A stretch of 64,000 nt of DNA from JAPHTQ01 sp050299175 (GTDB lineage Bacteria > Pseudomonadota > Gammaproteobacteria > Thiohalomonadales > Thiohalomonadaceae). The stretch's first letter is position 1. The number at the start of each line of letters is the position of its first letter. The stretch is taken from NCBI GenBank assembly GCA_050299175.1, contig JBNKVM010000036.1, forward strand, positions 1 through 64,000, given 5' to 3'. Shown piece by piece: positions 7,810 to 18,979 of the stretch. The notes under the pieces are model-generated. The model was not told where the DNA came from and made no database searches. It was given only the letters and a program-made list of their open reading frames with translations. Made by a program: the position numbers and the translations under genes.

Positions 7810-7838
7810 AAAAAAACGGCACCCGAAGGTGCCGTTTT
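7810..7838 (-). terminator. Rho-independent terminator of the rpoD operon
   Basis: Stem AACGGCACC (7815-7823) with GGTGCCGTT (7828-7836) and a CGAA loop (TTCG on the transcript), followed on the minus strand by a run of seven U. It lies about 20 bp past the rpoD stop. Confidence 0.9.
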
Positions 7839-7858
7839 ATTTTGTCGAAGAGCTGCGC

Positions 7859-9712
<1,854 letters not shown>

Positions 9713-9829
9713 TTCAGCGGGTCTCAGTCGTTTGGCCCAAATCGGGGCGTCATAAAAAATTCATTGTAAGGATAGTCACGCTTTCCTTAACTGCCACTTT
9801 ACCGGGCAAAAAAAGGCAAAAAAGTGTGA

Positions 9830-11584
9830 TTAACCGTGCATTTCTCTCAGCAATCTCTGGTATTCAGCCTTTTCCAGTTCGCTCAACTCGGTCAACGGTT
9901 TGCTCTTCAGTTCCTGAAAACGCTGTTTCAGCATCTGTTGCTTCAGACCGCGCAGCGCGCCGATAAATTCATTTTCCAGGTCGTCCTGCTCCGCATCCAG
10001 CAGTAGTTCTTTCTGGGCCAGGGCGAACAGATGTCGCTCTTCCGCTCGACCACGCCAGTGCTCCAGCAGCGCCGGTGTGGTCAGGTCAGGCTGGTTTGTC
10101 AGTAGTTGCAACATCTCCAGCAACAGCCCAACTCCGGGTAACTGCAGGCTGCCCAATCCCGGGTCCAGTTCCACGTTCTTTGCCAACTGCGGATGTTGCA
10201 GTAACAAGGTGATGGCGTGGCGCACATGTGACGGCGGTTGTCGTTTCTCATCCGGCGTTTTGTGTACGACCGTTTGTCGAGTCGTTACTGCAGCAGGTTT
10301 GCCCAGCAGTGACTCTGGCTGCATGTTTGCCAGCGGTGCCATCCGTTCCGCCAGCTTCTCCCGGTATATGCCCTGCGGCAGCTTTGCCAGCAGTGGCTTA
10401 CTCAACTCCACCAGGCGGGCCTGACCGTCGATGCGGCTGAAATCGGCCTGCTGCTTAAAGTGCTCGACTAAAAAGTGATCCAGTGTTTGGGCCTTGTCCA
10501 GCGCCTGCTCAAATCCTTCGCGCCCTACCTGACGAATCAATGTGTCCGGGTCTTCACCCTCGGGCATAAACATAAAGCGCAGGCTACGACCGTCACTCAT
10601 TAGCGGCAGCGCGTTTTCCAGTCCACGCCAGGCAGCGTCGCGCCCTGCGCGGTCGCCATCGAAGCAGAACACCACTTCATCAGTATGGCGAAACAACTGC
10701 TCCAGGTGTTCCGGGGTGACTGCCGTCCCCAGGGTCGCTACCGCGTAGCGCACGCCGAACTGGGCCAGTGCCACCACATCCATATAACCTTCCACCACCA
10801 GCAATCGTGGCAGTTCGCGCAATGCCTGGCGTGCCTCATAGAGGCCGTACAACTCGCGCCCCTTGTGAAATACCGGGGTCTCTGGCGAGTTGAGGTACTT
10901 CGGTTTGTCGTCACCCAATACCCGGCCGCCGAAGGCGATGACCCGTCCGCGGCGATCGCGGATCGGGAACATAATTCGATCACGGAAGCGGTCGTAACGT
11001 CTGCCGCCTTCCTTTTCTGCCAACAGGCCTGCGCGCAGCAGGTCGTTTTCGTTTTCCCGTCCCAGCGCGCTGAACAGGTTGTCCCAGCCGGGCGGGGCGT
11101 AGCCGATGCCGAAGTCGCGGGCGATTTCGCCGGAAAGGCCACGGCCTTTCAGGTAGTCGACGGCACGCTGCGCCTCATTATGTTGACGTAGCTGCTGGCG
11201 GAAAAAATTGGCCGCCTGTTCGAGTATCGCGTAAAGCCGTTTACTGTTTTCCTGGGCCTGCGGGTTGGGTGCCGGTCCGCCAGCTTCTCGCGGAACCTCC
11301 ATACCAACCAGTTTTGCCAGCTCTTCGACCGCTTCAACGAACTCCATGCGGTCGTATTCCATCAGGAAGCCGATGGCGGTACCGTGGGCACCGCAGCCGA
11401 AGCAGTGGTAGAACTGTTTCGCCTGACTGACGGTGAACGACGGTGTTTTTTCGTTATGAAACGGACAACAGGCCTGATATTCGCGTCCGGTTTTCTTTAG
11501 CGGTACGCGTGAGTCGATGACCTCGACGATATCGACGCGGCTGACGAGGTCATCAATAAATTGTTGCGGGATTCTTCCTGCCAT
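9830..11584 (-). CDS. dnaG: DNA primase
   Basis: A 584-residue DnaG that makes RNA primers for replication. The N-terminal zinc-binding CHC2 module shows CCPFHNEKTPSF and FHCFGCG-like FYHCFGCGAHG (residues about 38-64). The Toprim core includes VVEGYMDVVALAQFG (near 265) and the acidic DGDRAGRDAA. A DnaB-interacting helical domain forms the C-terminus. It sits between yqeY and rpoD in the macromolecular synthesis operon. Confidence 0.98.
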   Translation of the reverse strand: MAGRIPQQFIDDLVSRVDIVEVIDSRVPLKKTGREYQACCPFHNEKTPSFTVSQAKQFYHCFGCGAHGTAIGFLMEYDRMEFVEAVEELAKLVGMEVPREAGGPAPNPQAQENSKRLYAILEQAANFFRQQLRQHNEAQRAVDYLKGRGLSGEIARDFGIGYAPPGWDNLFSALGRENENDLLRAGLLAEKEGGRRYDRFRDRIMFPIRDRRGRVIAFGGRVLGDDKPKYLNSPETPVFHKGRELYGLYEARQALRELPRLLVVEGYMDVVALAQFGVRYAVATLGTAVTPEHLEQLFRHTDEVVFCFDGDRAGRDAAWRGLENALPLMSDGRSLRFMFMPEGEDPDTLIRQVGREGFEQALDKAQTLDHFLVEHFKQQADFSRIDGQARLVELSKPLLAKLPQGIYREKLAERMAPLANMQPESLLGKPAAVTTRQTVVHKTPDEKRQPPSHVRHAITLLLQHPQLAKNVELDPGLGSLQLPGVGLLLEMLQLLTNQPDLTTPALLEHWRGRAEERHLFALAQKELLLDAEQDDLENEFIGALRGLKQQMLKQRFQELKSKPLTELSELEKAEYQRLLREMHG

Positions 11585-11628
11585 GACCCCTCATCATGCG
11601 TTACCCGGTAACGCGCCGAGACATCAGG

Positions 11629-12081
11629 TCAGGAGTTGAGGCGGGCCTTGATGCGGGCGCTGACAGCACCCATGTCGGCACGTCCCTGGACTTTGGGCTT
11701 CAGTATGCCCATTACCTTGCCCATGTCTTTCATCGATTCTGCACCAGAGCTTGCGATGGCTTCCTCGATCAGGCTATCGATTTCCGCTTCACTCAGTGCT
11801 TCCGGAAGATAGTGCTGGATGATCTCCAGTTCCGCTTCCTCTTTTGCCGCCAATTCATCACGTCCCGCATCGCGGTATTGCGTGATGGAGTCGCGGCGCT
11901 GCTTGACCATCTTGTCCAGTACCGCCAGCACCTGCTCATTGTCGAGCTCGATGCGCTCGTCCACTTCGCGCTGTTTAATCCCCGCCTGGATCAGGCGGAT
12001 GGTGCCAAGGCGATCTTTATCCTTGGCACGCATGGCGTCCTTCATATCGGACGTGATCTGCTCTTTCAGCGAAGTTGCCAT
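11629..12081 (-). CDS. yqeY: GatB/YqeY domain protein
   Basis: A 150-residue standalone YqeY protein, similar to the tRNA-binding tail of the GatB amidotransferase subunit (KEQITSDMKDAMRAKDK at the start, MGKVMGILKPKVQGRADM near the end). Its biochemical role is not established. In many Proteobacteria it lies between rpsU and dnaG, as here, and is probably co-transcribed with them. Confidence 0.93.
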   Translation of the reverse strand: MATSLKEQITSDMKDAMRAKDKDRLGTIRLIQAGIKQREVDERIELDNEQVLAVLDKMVKQRRDSITQYRDAGRDELAAKEEAELEIIQHYLPEALSEAEIDSLIEEAIASSGAESMKDMGKVMGILKPKVQGRADMGAVSARIKARLNS

Positions 12082-12109
12082 AGCGAATTGCTGGCGGTGC
12101 GGCCTGTAC

Positions 12110-12325
12110 TTAGTACAGGCGCTTGGAGCGGTTCAGCTCGCGTGAAGTCTTCTTTTGCTGACGCTTGACCGCAGCGGCATGCTTACGCTTGCGCACGGTG
12201 GTCGGCTTTTCGTACGCCTGGCGGCGACGGACTTCAGCAAGGACGCCTGCCTTTTCACAGCTACGCTTGAAGCGGCGCAGGGCGACGTCGAAGGGTTCGT
12301 TCTCTTTTACACGTACGGCTGGCAT
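12110..12325 (-). CDS. rpsU: Small ribosomal subunit protein bS21
   Basis: A 71-residue basic protein starting MPAVRVKENEPFDVALRRFK, the usual bS21 N-terminus. The ATG at 12325 has GAGGTG eight bases upstream; the GTG four codons earlier is not needed. bS21 helps 30S subunits engage mRNA. It is the first gene of the rpsU-yqeY-dnaG-rpoD operon and diverges from tsaD, a classic gammaproteobacterial arrangement. Confidence 0.97.
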   Translation of the reverse strand: MPAVRVKENEPFDVALRRFKRSCEKAGVLAEVRRRQAYEKPTTVRKRKHAAAVKRQQKKTSRELNRSKRLY

Positions 12326-12357
12326 ATGCCTGTTCACCTCGTTAGGACTGTTTCGGA

Positions 12358-12414
12358 CTCCCCACCCGGGGGGAGAGAACCGGCAATTCTAATTATGTGC
12401 AGGGCAAAATGCAA
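12358..12414 (-). promoter_or_regulatory. Sigma-70 promoter and leader hairpin of the rpsU operon
   Basis: On the minus strand TTGCAT (12409-12414), 17 bases, then TAGAAT (12386-12391) makes a good sigma-70 promoter about 60 bp before rpsU. Just downstream the leader contains a six-pair stem CTCCCC/GGGGAG (12358-12375) upstream of the ribosome site. The hairpin might tune translation; that part is inference. Confidence 0.6.
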
Positions 12415-12528
12415 AGGGTTGCTGGGGGAATTTGTTGTGTCGATAGGAGCTGGTGGGTACTTACTCACATCTGCCCGGTTTTGTCTTTGTCCTTGAACCG
12501 CCGTCGCCTGCGGGGGAGAATGCGCGCC

Positions 12529-13542
12529 ATGTTGGTATTGGGTATCGAAACCTCCTGCGATGAAACCGGCGTCGCCCTCTACGATAGTGGGCGCGGCCTG
12601 CTGGCGCACGCTCTTTACAGCCAGGTGGCGATGCACGCCGAATATGGCGGAGTGGTACCGGAGTTGGCTTCCCGCGATCATGTGCGCAAGCTGTTGCCGC
12701 TGATCGACGAGGTGTTGGCACAGGCCGATGTGACACGCAGCCAACTCGATGGCATTGCCTATACCGCAGGGCCGGGATTGATCGGCGCCTTGCTGGTTGG
12801 TGCCTCGGTCGGACGCAGTCTGGCCTGGGGGCTGGGGATTCCGGCAGTGGCGGTACATCACATGGAGGGTCATCTACTGGCGCCAATGCTGGAGGCCGAG
12901 CCACCCGGATTTCCCTTTGTCGCGCTGCTGGTCTCAGGCGGCCATACCATGCTGGTGCAGGTCGACGGGGTGGGCCGCTACACGATCCTGGGTGAATCTC
13001 TGGATGACGCTGCCGGCGAAGCCTTCGATAAAACCGCCAAACTGCTGGGGCTGGGTTATCCCGGCGGCCCGGCATTGGCAAAGCTTGCGGAGCAGGGCGA
13101 CCCAGATGTTTATCGCTTTCCGCGACCGATGACCGATCGCCCCGGCCTCGACTTCAGTTTCTCCGGCCTCAAGACCTTTACCCTCACCACCTGGCAGAAG
13201 AGCGACCAGTCCGAACAGGACAAGGCCAATATCGCCCGTGCCTTTCAGGATGCGGTGGTCGACACCCTGGCGATTAAATGTAAACGAGCGCTGGAGCAGA
13301 CCAACCTCAAGCGGTTGGTGATCGCCGGTGGGGTGAGCGCCAACCAGGGGTTGCGTGAGAAATTGAAACAGATGGGAGAGAAGCTCGGGGTGGAAGTCTA
13401 TTATCCGCGCCCCGAGTTCTGCACCGACAATGGTGCGATGATTGCCTATGCCGGTCATCAGCGTCTGGCGGCAGGTCAGACCGAGGCACTTACCTTTACC
13501 GCCACGCCACGTTGGCCGCTGGAAACCCTCAGCGCAGTCTAA
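12529..13542 (+). CDS. tsaD: tRNA N6-adenosine threonylcarbamoyltransferase
   Basis: A 337-residue TsaD, the same length as E. coli. It transfers threonylcarbamoyl from TC-AMP to A37 of ANN-decoding tRNAs, with TsaB, TsaE and TsaC. It begins MLVLGIETSCDETGVA and has the metal-binding VHHMEGHLLA (near residue 111) and LVSGGHTML. The ATG at 12529 is chosen because GGGGGAG lies eleven bases upstream; an ATG nine bases earlier is too close to that site. It ends overlapping plsY by 4 bp tail to tail. Confidence 0.97.
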   Translation: MLVLGIETSCDETGVALYDSGRGLLAHALYSQVAMHAEYGGVVPELASRDHVRKLLPLIDEVLAQADVTRSQLDGIAYTAGPGLIGALLVGASVGRSLAWGLGIPAVAVHHMEGHLLAPMLEAEPPGFPFVALLVSGGHTMLVQVDGVGRYTILGESLDDAAGEAFDKTAKLLGLGYPGGPALAKLAEQGDPDVYRFPRPMTDRPGLDFSFSGLKTFTLTTWQKSDQSEQDKANIARAFQDAVVDTLAIKCKRALEQTNLKRLVIAGGVSANQGLREKLKQMGEKLGVEVYYPRPEFCTDNGAMIAYAGHQRLAAGQTEALTFTATPRWPLETLSAV

Positions 13543-14135
13543 TTTTTCTTACCAATCTTTCCTTCACTACCTGAAAGCAGGTTGCGGATATTGCTTTGGT
13601 GGCGCCAGATCAAAATCAGGCTCAATACCGCCAGCATGATCATGTACTCAATTTGCGGTGCCAGCAGATAGCAGTAGAACGGTGTGAGGACTGCGGCGAT
13701 GAGCGCCGCCAGGGAAGAAATCTTGAATACCTTGGCGATGATCAGCCAGGTGAATATTGCTGCCAGCGCCACCTGCCAGGAGAGGCCGAGGATCACACCG
13801 AAAGCGGTGGCGACGCCTTTGCCACCCTGGAAACCGAAAAAGATCGGGTAGAGATGGCCGAGAAAAGCAGCCATGCCGATCAGCGCCAGTCCCTGCGGTT
13901 CGATCTCCAGCAGACGTCCAATCAATACCGGTACCAACCCCTTGAGAAAATCGCCGAACAGGGTCAGCGCCGCCGCCTTTTTGTTGCCTATGCGCAGCAC
14001 ATTGGTGGCGCCGGGATTCTTCGAACCGGTGGTACGTGGGTCGGGCAGGCCCATCAGGCGGCAGGTAATGATGGCGGCAGAGATGGAGCCAAGCAGATAG
14101 GCCAGGACGATTACTGCGATTTCTAAAGGAGTCAT
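13539..14135 (-). CDS. plsY: Glycerol-3-phosphate acyltransferase PlsY
   Basis: A 198-residue inner-membrane protein that acylates glycerol-3-phosphate using acyl-phosphate, the first committed step in phospholipid synthesis. Signature segments are LLGSISAAII, the glycine-rich GSKNPGATNVLR and GFQGGKGVATAFG. There are about five membrane helices. Its location beside tsaD and folB is conserved in many Gammaproteobacteria. Confidence 0.95.
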   Translation of the reverse strand: MTPLEIAVIVLAYLLGSISAAIITCRLMGLPDPRTTGSKNPGATNVLRIGNKKAAALTLFGDFLKGLVPVLIGRLLEIEPQGLALIGMAAFLGHLYPIFFGFQGGKGVATAFGVILGLSWQVALAAIFTWLIIAKVFKISSLAALIAAVLTPFYCYLLAPQIEYMIMLAVLSLILIWRHQSNIRNLLSGSEGKIGKKN

Positions 14136-14260
14136 GTCGATTCGTTGTTGTGGTTGGTGGGGCGATTATACGGATTTGCCGCCGTCGCTTCGAGCTTCCC
14201 TTGGCGTGGTTAGGAGGCCTTCGGTATAGTGAGCACCTTTCCGGCCGGGATAGATAGCCG

Positions 14261-14617
14261 ATGGACATCATTTATATTAGCGACCTGCGAATCGATACCG
14301 TGATTGGTATCTACGACTGGGAACGGCGTATCAAACAGACCGTTAGTTTCGATCTGGAGATGGCGACCGATATCAGCAAGGCAGCGGCCAGTGACAGCAT
14401 TGAAGACACGCTCGATTACAAGGCTGTCTCCAAGCGCCTGATTGAGTTCGTCGGTGAAAGCCAGTTTCAACTGGTGGAGACCATGGCCGAACAGGTCGCA
14501 GCGATTATTATTAATGAGTTCAATGTTCCCTGGGTCCGTCTGCGCCTGAACAAGAGCGGCGCGCTGCGCCATGCGGCGGCGGTGGGGATTGTGATCGAAA
14601 GAGGGGAGCGCCCCTGA
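14261..14617 (+). CDS. folB: Dihydroneopterin aldolase
   Basis: A 118-residue FolB (MDIIYISDLRIDTVIGIYDWE), which cleaves 7,8-dihydroneopterin to 6-hydroxymethyl-dihydropterin and glycolaldehyde in folate synthesis. The conserved DTLDYKAVSKRL region and RLRLNKSGALRHA near the C-terminus fit the family. The stop overlaps the folK start (TGATG), so the next pathway enzyme is translationally coupled. Confidence 0.95.
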   Translation: MDIIYISDLRIDTVIGIYDWERRIKQTVSFDLEMATDISKAAASDSIEDTLDYKAVSKRLIEFVGESQFQLVETMAEQVAAIIINEFNVPWVRLRLNKSGALRHAAAVGIVIERGERP

Positions 14618-15105
14618 TGCCACGGGTGTTTGTCGGCATCGGCAGCAATATCGATCGGGAGCGGCATATTCGTGATGGCGTGGCTGACTTACAACGCCGC
14701 TTCGGTAAATTGACCCTCTCAACTATTTATGAAAGCGAAGCGGTCGGTTTCGACGGCAACAATTTCTATAATTTGGTGGCAGCCTTCGACAGCGATGAGA
14801 GTGTCGAGGCGATTAACGATGCCCTGCATGAGATCGAAGATGCCAATGGTCGCACCCGCGAAGGGCCACGCTTTTCGTCGCGTACCCTGGATATCGATCT
14901 ATTGCTCTACGGCGATACGGTTTTGCAGCAGGGCAAGCTGCAACTGCCGCGGGATGAAATTACCAGGAACGCCTTTGTGTTGCGTCCGCTGGCTGAGATG
15001 GTCCCGGAGTTACATCATCCCTTATTAAATAAGAGTTATTCGGAGCTGTGGGCGGCCTTCGACAAGCAGAAGCAGCCGCTGTGGCCGGTTGAGTTGCAGT
15101 TTTAG
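14617..15105 (+). CDS. folK: 2-amino-4-hydroxy-6-hydroxymethyldihydropteridine pyrophosphokinase
   Basis: A 162-residue HPPK. It uses ATP to pyrophosphorylate the product of FolB, the next step in folate synthesis. The signatures are FVGIGSNIDRERHIR at the start, then GPRFSSRTLDIDLLLYGD, which holds the catalytic Asp pair, and LPRDEITRNAFVLRPLAE. It overlaps folB by one base. The downstream gene on the opposite strand is a pteridine reductase, another pterin-handling enzyme. Confidence 0.95.
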   Translation: MPRVFVGIGSNIDRERHIRDGVADLQRRFGKLTLSTIYESEAVGFDGNNFYNLVAAFDSDESVEAINDALHEIEDANGRTREGPRFSSRTLDIDLLLYGDTVLQQGKLQLPRDEITRNAFVLRPLAEMVPELHHPLLNKSYSELWAAFDKQKQPLWPVELQF

Positions 15106-15854
15106 CTGTTCAGCGAACGACCACCGTCGACCTTGATGATATTGCCGGTGGTGTAGTCAGCGTCGCGGATCAGGAACAGTGCGGCACGGGCGATATCCTG
15201 CGGATTACCCTGGCGCTTGAGGAAGGTGCGTTCGAGAATTTTCGATTTGATCGCGTCGTCCATGTCGTTCTCGGGCCAGAGGATCGCCCCGGGAGCGATG
15301 CCGTTGACGCGGATTTCCGGTCCCAGTTCGGCGGCCAGTGATTTGGTCATCATTACCAGGCCCGCCTTGGCCATGGAGTAGACCGGGTGTTCCCGCAGCG
15401 GCTGGTCGGCGTGGATGTCGACAATATTAATGATGCAGCCGCGTGCGGTCTTTAGCTGCGGTGCTGCGGCCTGGGAGAGAAAGAAGGGCGCCTTGAGGTT
15501 GGTGCCCATGAGATCGTTCCACTGCTCTTCACTGACATTGCCAATGGGCGTGGGGTAAAAAGTCGAGGCGTTATTGATCAGCACATCCAGGCGGTTCCAG
15601 GCTGCATGAGCCTGCTCCACTAATTGCGACAGGGTGGCGATATCGAGCAGATCGCCCTGTAGCAGGATCACCGACTCGGCACGCTTGCTGTTGAGTTCGT
15701 CCGCGAGCAGCTTTGCACCTTCGGCAGAATGGCGGTAGTGAAGGACGATATTGGCGCCGGCCTGATGCAACAGCCGTGCGGTAGCGGCACCGATGCGGTG
15801 TGCCGCACCCGTGATGAGAACAACCTTGTCGCTGAGGCTACTGTTTTCGACCAC
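15102..15854 (-). CDS. Pteridine reductase (FolM/PTR1-like short-chain dehydrogenase)
   Basis: A 250-residue short-chain dehydrogenase. The nucleotide motif is TGAAHRIGAATA, the TGxxxRxG form typical of pteridine reductases and FolM rather than the usual TGxxxGxG. NNAS and the catalytic YSMAK are present. It probably reduces dihydropterin or dihydrofolate with NADPH. Its convergent position against folK supports a pterin substrate. The exact substrate (dihydrofolate, dihydromonapterin) cannot be read from sequence. Confidence 0.85.
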   Translation of the reverse strand: MVENSSLSDKVVLITGAAHRIGAATARLLHQAGANIVLHYRHSAEGAKLLADELNSKRAESVILLQGDLLDIATLSQLVEQAHAAWNRLDVLINNASTFYPTPIGNVSEEQWNDLMGTNLKAPFFLSQAAAPQLKTARGCIINIVDIHADQPLREHPVYSMAKAGLVMMTKSLAAELGPEIRVNGIAPGAILWPENDMDDAIKSKILERTFLKRQGNPQDIARAALFLIRDADYTTGNIIKVDGGRSLNS

Positions 15855-15909
15855 GCTGATACCTCGATAGTGATTAGTGCTTACATTCTAACTCAAACCG
15901 GACCCACTG

Positions 15910-17097
15910 ATGGATTCCAACACACCACACCACGCCATGCATGAACTGCCGCCACCACCGCCCGAGGCATTAGCGCACAGCCAGCGATTGCAGGCATTGA
16001 TCATCGACGAGATCGCCTCCAACGGTGGTCATATCGGTTTTGACCGTTTTATGGAAATGGCACTCTACACGCCCGGTCTTGGCTATTACAGCGCGGGGAG
16101 TTACAAGTTCGGTGAAGCGGGGGACTTTATTACTGCGCCAGAACTCTCCGTACTTTTCTCCCGTTGTCTGGCGAAGCAGTGCGCCGAGGTGTTGGCAAAG
16201 ATCGGCGGCAATATTCTGGAGTTCGGTGCAGGCAGTGGGGTGATGGCGGCGGATATTATGGCTGAACTGGAGAAGTTCGATAGCCTGCCCGAGCACTATT
16301 TTATCCTCGAGTTGAGCGCCGATTTGCGTCAGCGCCAGCAGCAGACGATTAACGACAAGGTGCCGCAACTGGCATCGCGGGTACAGTGGCTGGATAAACT
16401 GCCGCAGCCGGGATTTTGCGGTGTGGTATTGGCCAACGAGGTACTCGATGCGATGCCAATCCATCGTTTCCGTATTTACGAAGGTGAACCCCATGAACGG
16501 CATGTAGTGTGGGACGGCAAGGCGTTTCTGTTACAGGACGGGCCGCCTGATGCCGAACTATATGAGCGACTGAAACAACTGCAATCAGAGTTCGCGCTAG
16601 GTGATGGTTATACCTCGGAGATCAATCTGCGTGCCGAAGAGTGGGTACGTAGTCTGGGCGATTTTCTGAAACAGGGCGTTGCGTTGCTCATCGACTACGG
16701 TTTTCCGCGTCACGAATTTTATCACCCGCAACGTAGTGAAGGGACCCTGATGTGCCACTATCGCCATCGCGCCCATAGCGATGCCCTGCTCTGGGTTGGT
16801 CTGCAGGACATTACCAGTCATGTGGATTTTACCTCGGTGGGTGAAGCGGCCTTGGCGGCGGGGTTGGAGGTACGTGGCTATACCAATCAGGCAGCGTTTC
16901 TGATCGCCAATGGCCTGACCGAGTTGTTGGCCCAGGCGGAAGGCGATATGAAGCAGCAACTCTCTCTGTCGGCACAGGTCAAACGTCTGACCATGCCGGG
17001 TGAGATGGGAGAGTTGTTCAAGGTAATGGCGCTGGGCCGTGGTTGGGAAGGTGGTTTGCGGGGATTTGGTTTGCGCGACGATCGTGTAACTCTCTAG
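15910..17097 (+). CDS. SAM-dependent methyltransferase, MidA/NDUFAF7 family (COG1565)
   Basis: A 395-residue protein of the DUF185 family. Characteristic segments are FDRFMEMALYTPGLGYYSAG near residue 40, the SAM-binding ILEFGAGSGVMAADI near 100, LANEVLDAMPIHRF and LIDYGFPRHEFYHPQRSEGT. The eukaryotic relative NDUFAF7 dimethylates an arginine of complex I; the bacterial substrate is not established. It commonly lies next to folK and a pteridine reductase in Gammaproteobacteria. Confidence 0.88.
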   Translation: MDSNTPHHAMHELPPPPPEALAHSQRLQALIIDEIASNGGHIGFDRFMEMALYTPGLGYYSAGSYKFGEAGDFITAPELSVLFSRCLAKQCAEVLAKIGGNILEFGAGSGVMAADIMAELEKFDSLPEHYFILELSADLRQRQQQTINDKVPQLASRVQWLDKLPQPGFCGVVLANEVLDAMPIHRFRIYEGEPHERHVVWDGKAFLLQDGPPDAELYERLKQLQSEFALGDGYTSEINLRAEEWVRSLGDFLKQGVALLIDYGFPRHEFYHPQRSEGTLMCHYRHRAHSDALLWVGLQDITSHVDFTSVGEAALAAGLEVRGYTNQAAFLIANGLTELLAQAEGDMKQQLSLSAQVKRLTMPGEMGELFKVMALGRGWEGGLRGFGLRDDRVTL

Positions 17098-17300
17098 GAG
17101 TTCACTTCGGCCAGTTGGCGACGGCGGGCGCGTAGCAGTTCAGAGTAACTGCGGGCGAGGGATTTTTCGTAGGCACAATCGCCGGTTTGACCAATGGCGA
17201 TCAGGCGTGCTTCCAGATAGGCGATCTCTTCCAGCAGGCGAACATAGTGTTCATCCTGACGTGGGATGGTGCTGGTGTAGTGGTGGACTAGGCGTTGCAT
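17094..17300 (-). CDS. Small conserved-type protein of unknown function
   Basis: A 68-residue, charged, probably all-helical protein (DEHYVRLLEEIAYLEARLIA, then RSYSELLRARRRQLAEV). I do not recognise the family. The ATG at 17300 is preferred because AAGGA lies about eight bases upstream; an ATG six codons earlier (17318) is possible. It ends overlapping the MidA-like gene tail to tail and diverges from the methyltransferase at 17460. Confidence 0.55.
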   Translation of the reverse strand: MQRLVHHYTSTIPRQDEHYVRLLEEIAYLEARLIAIGQTGDCAYEKSLARSYSELLRARRRQLAEVNS

Positions 17301-17459
17301 CTTGCTTTCCTTTTTCATCTCTAGGGTCTTTGTGTGCGATGTCAGCTTATCGGGGATTGATGACAGTTTTGTTACCAGGCAGTGAAGATTTGGCGATATG
17401 CCTGGGTTGGTTGGACGCGCTATCATGGCGCGCAGATTGATGTGATGTACGAGGTAACC

Positions 17460-18158
17460 ATGTCTGAACGAGTAGAGAAGACCCAGGCGATGCTGGCCAA
17501 GCATCATCGCGATGGCCAGCGTTTTGCCGAAATGATGAAACAGGGGTTTGCTGATCGGTTTAACGATGAGTTCTGGAGTGAATGGGATCGCTGGATCAAG
17601 CCGATCTACTCCGATGAACCCGTAGTGCTTGATCTGGGTGCTGGCCCCGGAATGTTTGTTCGTGCACTGGCGGAACGTACCCCGGCGATGCGTGCCATCG
17701 GTGTGGAGTGTGCGCCGTATATGCTGGAGGCGGCAGTTCAGCTGCCTCCTGGCTGTGAAATCATCAGTGAAGATCTGCACGATCCCAAGTTGCCTCTGCC
17801 AGACGATTCAGTCGATGCGGCGATGGCTTCAGTGGTGTTGCATGAGATGAGTCAACCGTTGCGCGCATTGCAGGAAATGCAGCGCTGCCTCAAGCCGGGT
17901 GGTCGTCTTTATATCCTGGACTGGGTTCGGGCACCGCTGGAGGTTTACATCCGTGCGCAGACCGAAGAGGCGAAGGTTTTCGATCAGGAAACACCAGTCG
18001 AAGAGCTTGAAGATCTGTTTATCCATTTCATCGAGCACAACCGTTTCAGCCGCGAGGATCTGATCTATCTACTCAATCAATGTGGTTTTGCCGTACTGCA
18101 TAGCAAGATTATGCGTGATGGGCGTTATGCCAACATCGTTGCCGAAAAGCGCGGATAA
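17460..18158 (+). CDS. Class I SAM-dependent methyltransferase
   Basis: A 232-residue methyltransferase. The SAM motif I is VVLDLGAGPGMFVRALAER (about residue 57), followed by motif II-like VDAAMASVVLHEMSQPLRAL and the motif III region LKPGGRLYILDW. Methyltransferase_11/UbiE-like fold. The start is set by GAGG five bases before ATG. The substrate is unknown. uppP follows by 17 bp, perhaps in the same operon. Confidence 0.82.
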   Translation: MSERVEKTQAMLAKHHRDGQRFAEMMKQGFADRFNDEFWSEWDRWIKPIYSDEPVVLDLGAGPGMFVRALAERTPAMRAIGVECAPYMLEAAVQLPPGCEIISEDLHDPKLPLPDDSVDAAMASVVLHEMSQPLRALQEMQRCLKPGGRLYILDWVRAPLEVYIRAQTEEAKVFDQETPVEELEDLFIHFIEHNRFSREDLIYLLNQCGFAVLHSKIMRDGRYANIVAEKRG

Positions 18159-18175
18159 AGGTACGACATAGCTCT

Positions 18176-18973
18176 ATGGAACTGATGCATATCATCCTGC
18201 TGGCGATAGTCCAGGGATTAACCGAATTTCTGCCTATCTCCAGCTCTGCGCACCTGATCCTGTTTCCCAAATTGAACGGTTGGGCCGATCAGGGGTTGGC
18301 CTTTGATGTCGCGGTTCACGTCGGTACACTCTCTGCAGTGATCTGGTATTTCCGTCACGATATTACGGTTATCCTGCGTGACGGTTTTGCCTCACTGGCG
18401 CAACGAAAAAAAGTCGGTGACAGTAATCTCTTTTGGGCAGTTGGCTTGGGAACTATCCCCGTTGGTCTGGCCGGGCTGCTGTTCAAGGATCTGGTGGAGA
18501 CCTCACTGCGTTCACCGCTGGTGATTGCGGCCACTACCATCATTTTCGGTTTACTGCTGTGGTGGGCTGATGTGCAGGGACGTCGAGTACGCAATGAACA
18601 TACTATCGGCTGGCGCGATGTACTGGTGATCGGTATCGCCCAGGCGATCGCGCTTATTCCGGGGACTTCGCGTTCCGGGATTACTATGACCGCTGGATTG
18701 ATGATGGGCCTGACCCGTGCGGCAGCAGCACGCTTTTCATTCCTGTTGTCGATCCCGGTGATTGTGCTGGCGGGTGGGCTGAATGCACTTGAACTGATCC
18801 AGGCGGCACAACCGGTCGACTGGACAGCGCTTGGACTGGGTGTGCTTTTCTCCGCAGTGAGTGCCTATCTCTGTATCGTGTTATTCCTGCGTATGCTGGA
18901 ACGTATCGGGATGTTGCCGTTTATGATCTATCGTCTAATCCTCGGTGGGTTGTTGCTCTGGATCTATCTGTAA
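18176..18973 (+). CDS. uppP: Undecaprenyl-diphosphatase (BacA/UppP)
   Basis: A 265-residue inner-membrane enzyme that removes one phosphate from undecaprenyl diphosphate so the lipid carrier can be reused for peptidoglycan and other polymers. The two family signatures are present: GLTEFLPISSSAHLIL near the start and ALIPGTSRSGITMTAGLM near residue 165. About eight membrane helices. The protein also confers bacitracin tolerance when abundant. Confidence 0.96.
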   Translation: MELMHIILLAIVQGLTEFLPISSSAHLILFPKLNGWADQGLAFDVAVHVGTLSAVIWYFRHDITVILRDGFASLAQRKKVGDSNLFWAVGLGTIPVGLAGLLFKDLVETSLRSPLVIAATTIIFGLLLWWADVQGRRVRNEHTIGWRDVLVIGIAQAIALIPGTSRSGITMTAGLMMGLTRAAAARFSFLLSIPVIVLAGGLNALELIQAAQPVDWTALGLGVLFSAVSAYLCIVLFLRMLERIGMLPFMIYRLILGGLLLWIYL

Positions 18974-18979
18974 TTTCCA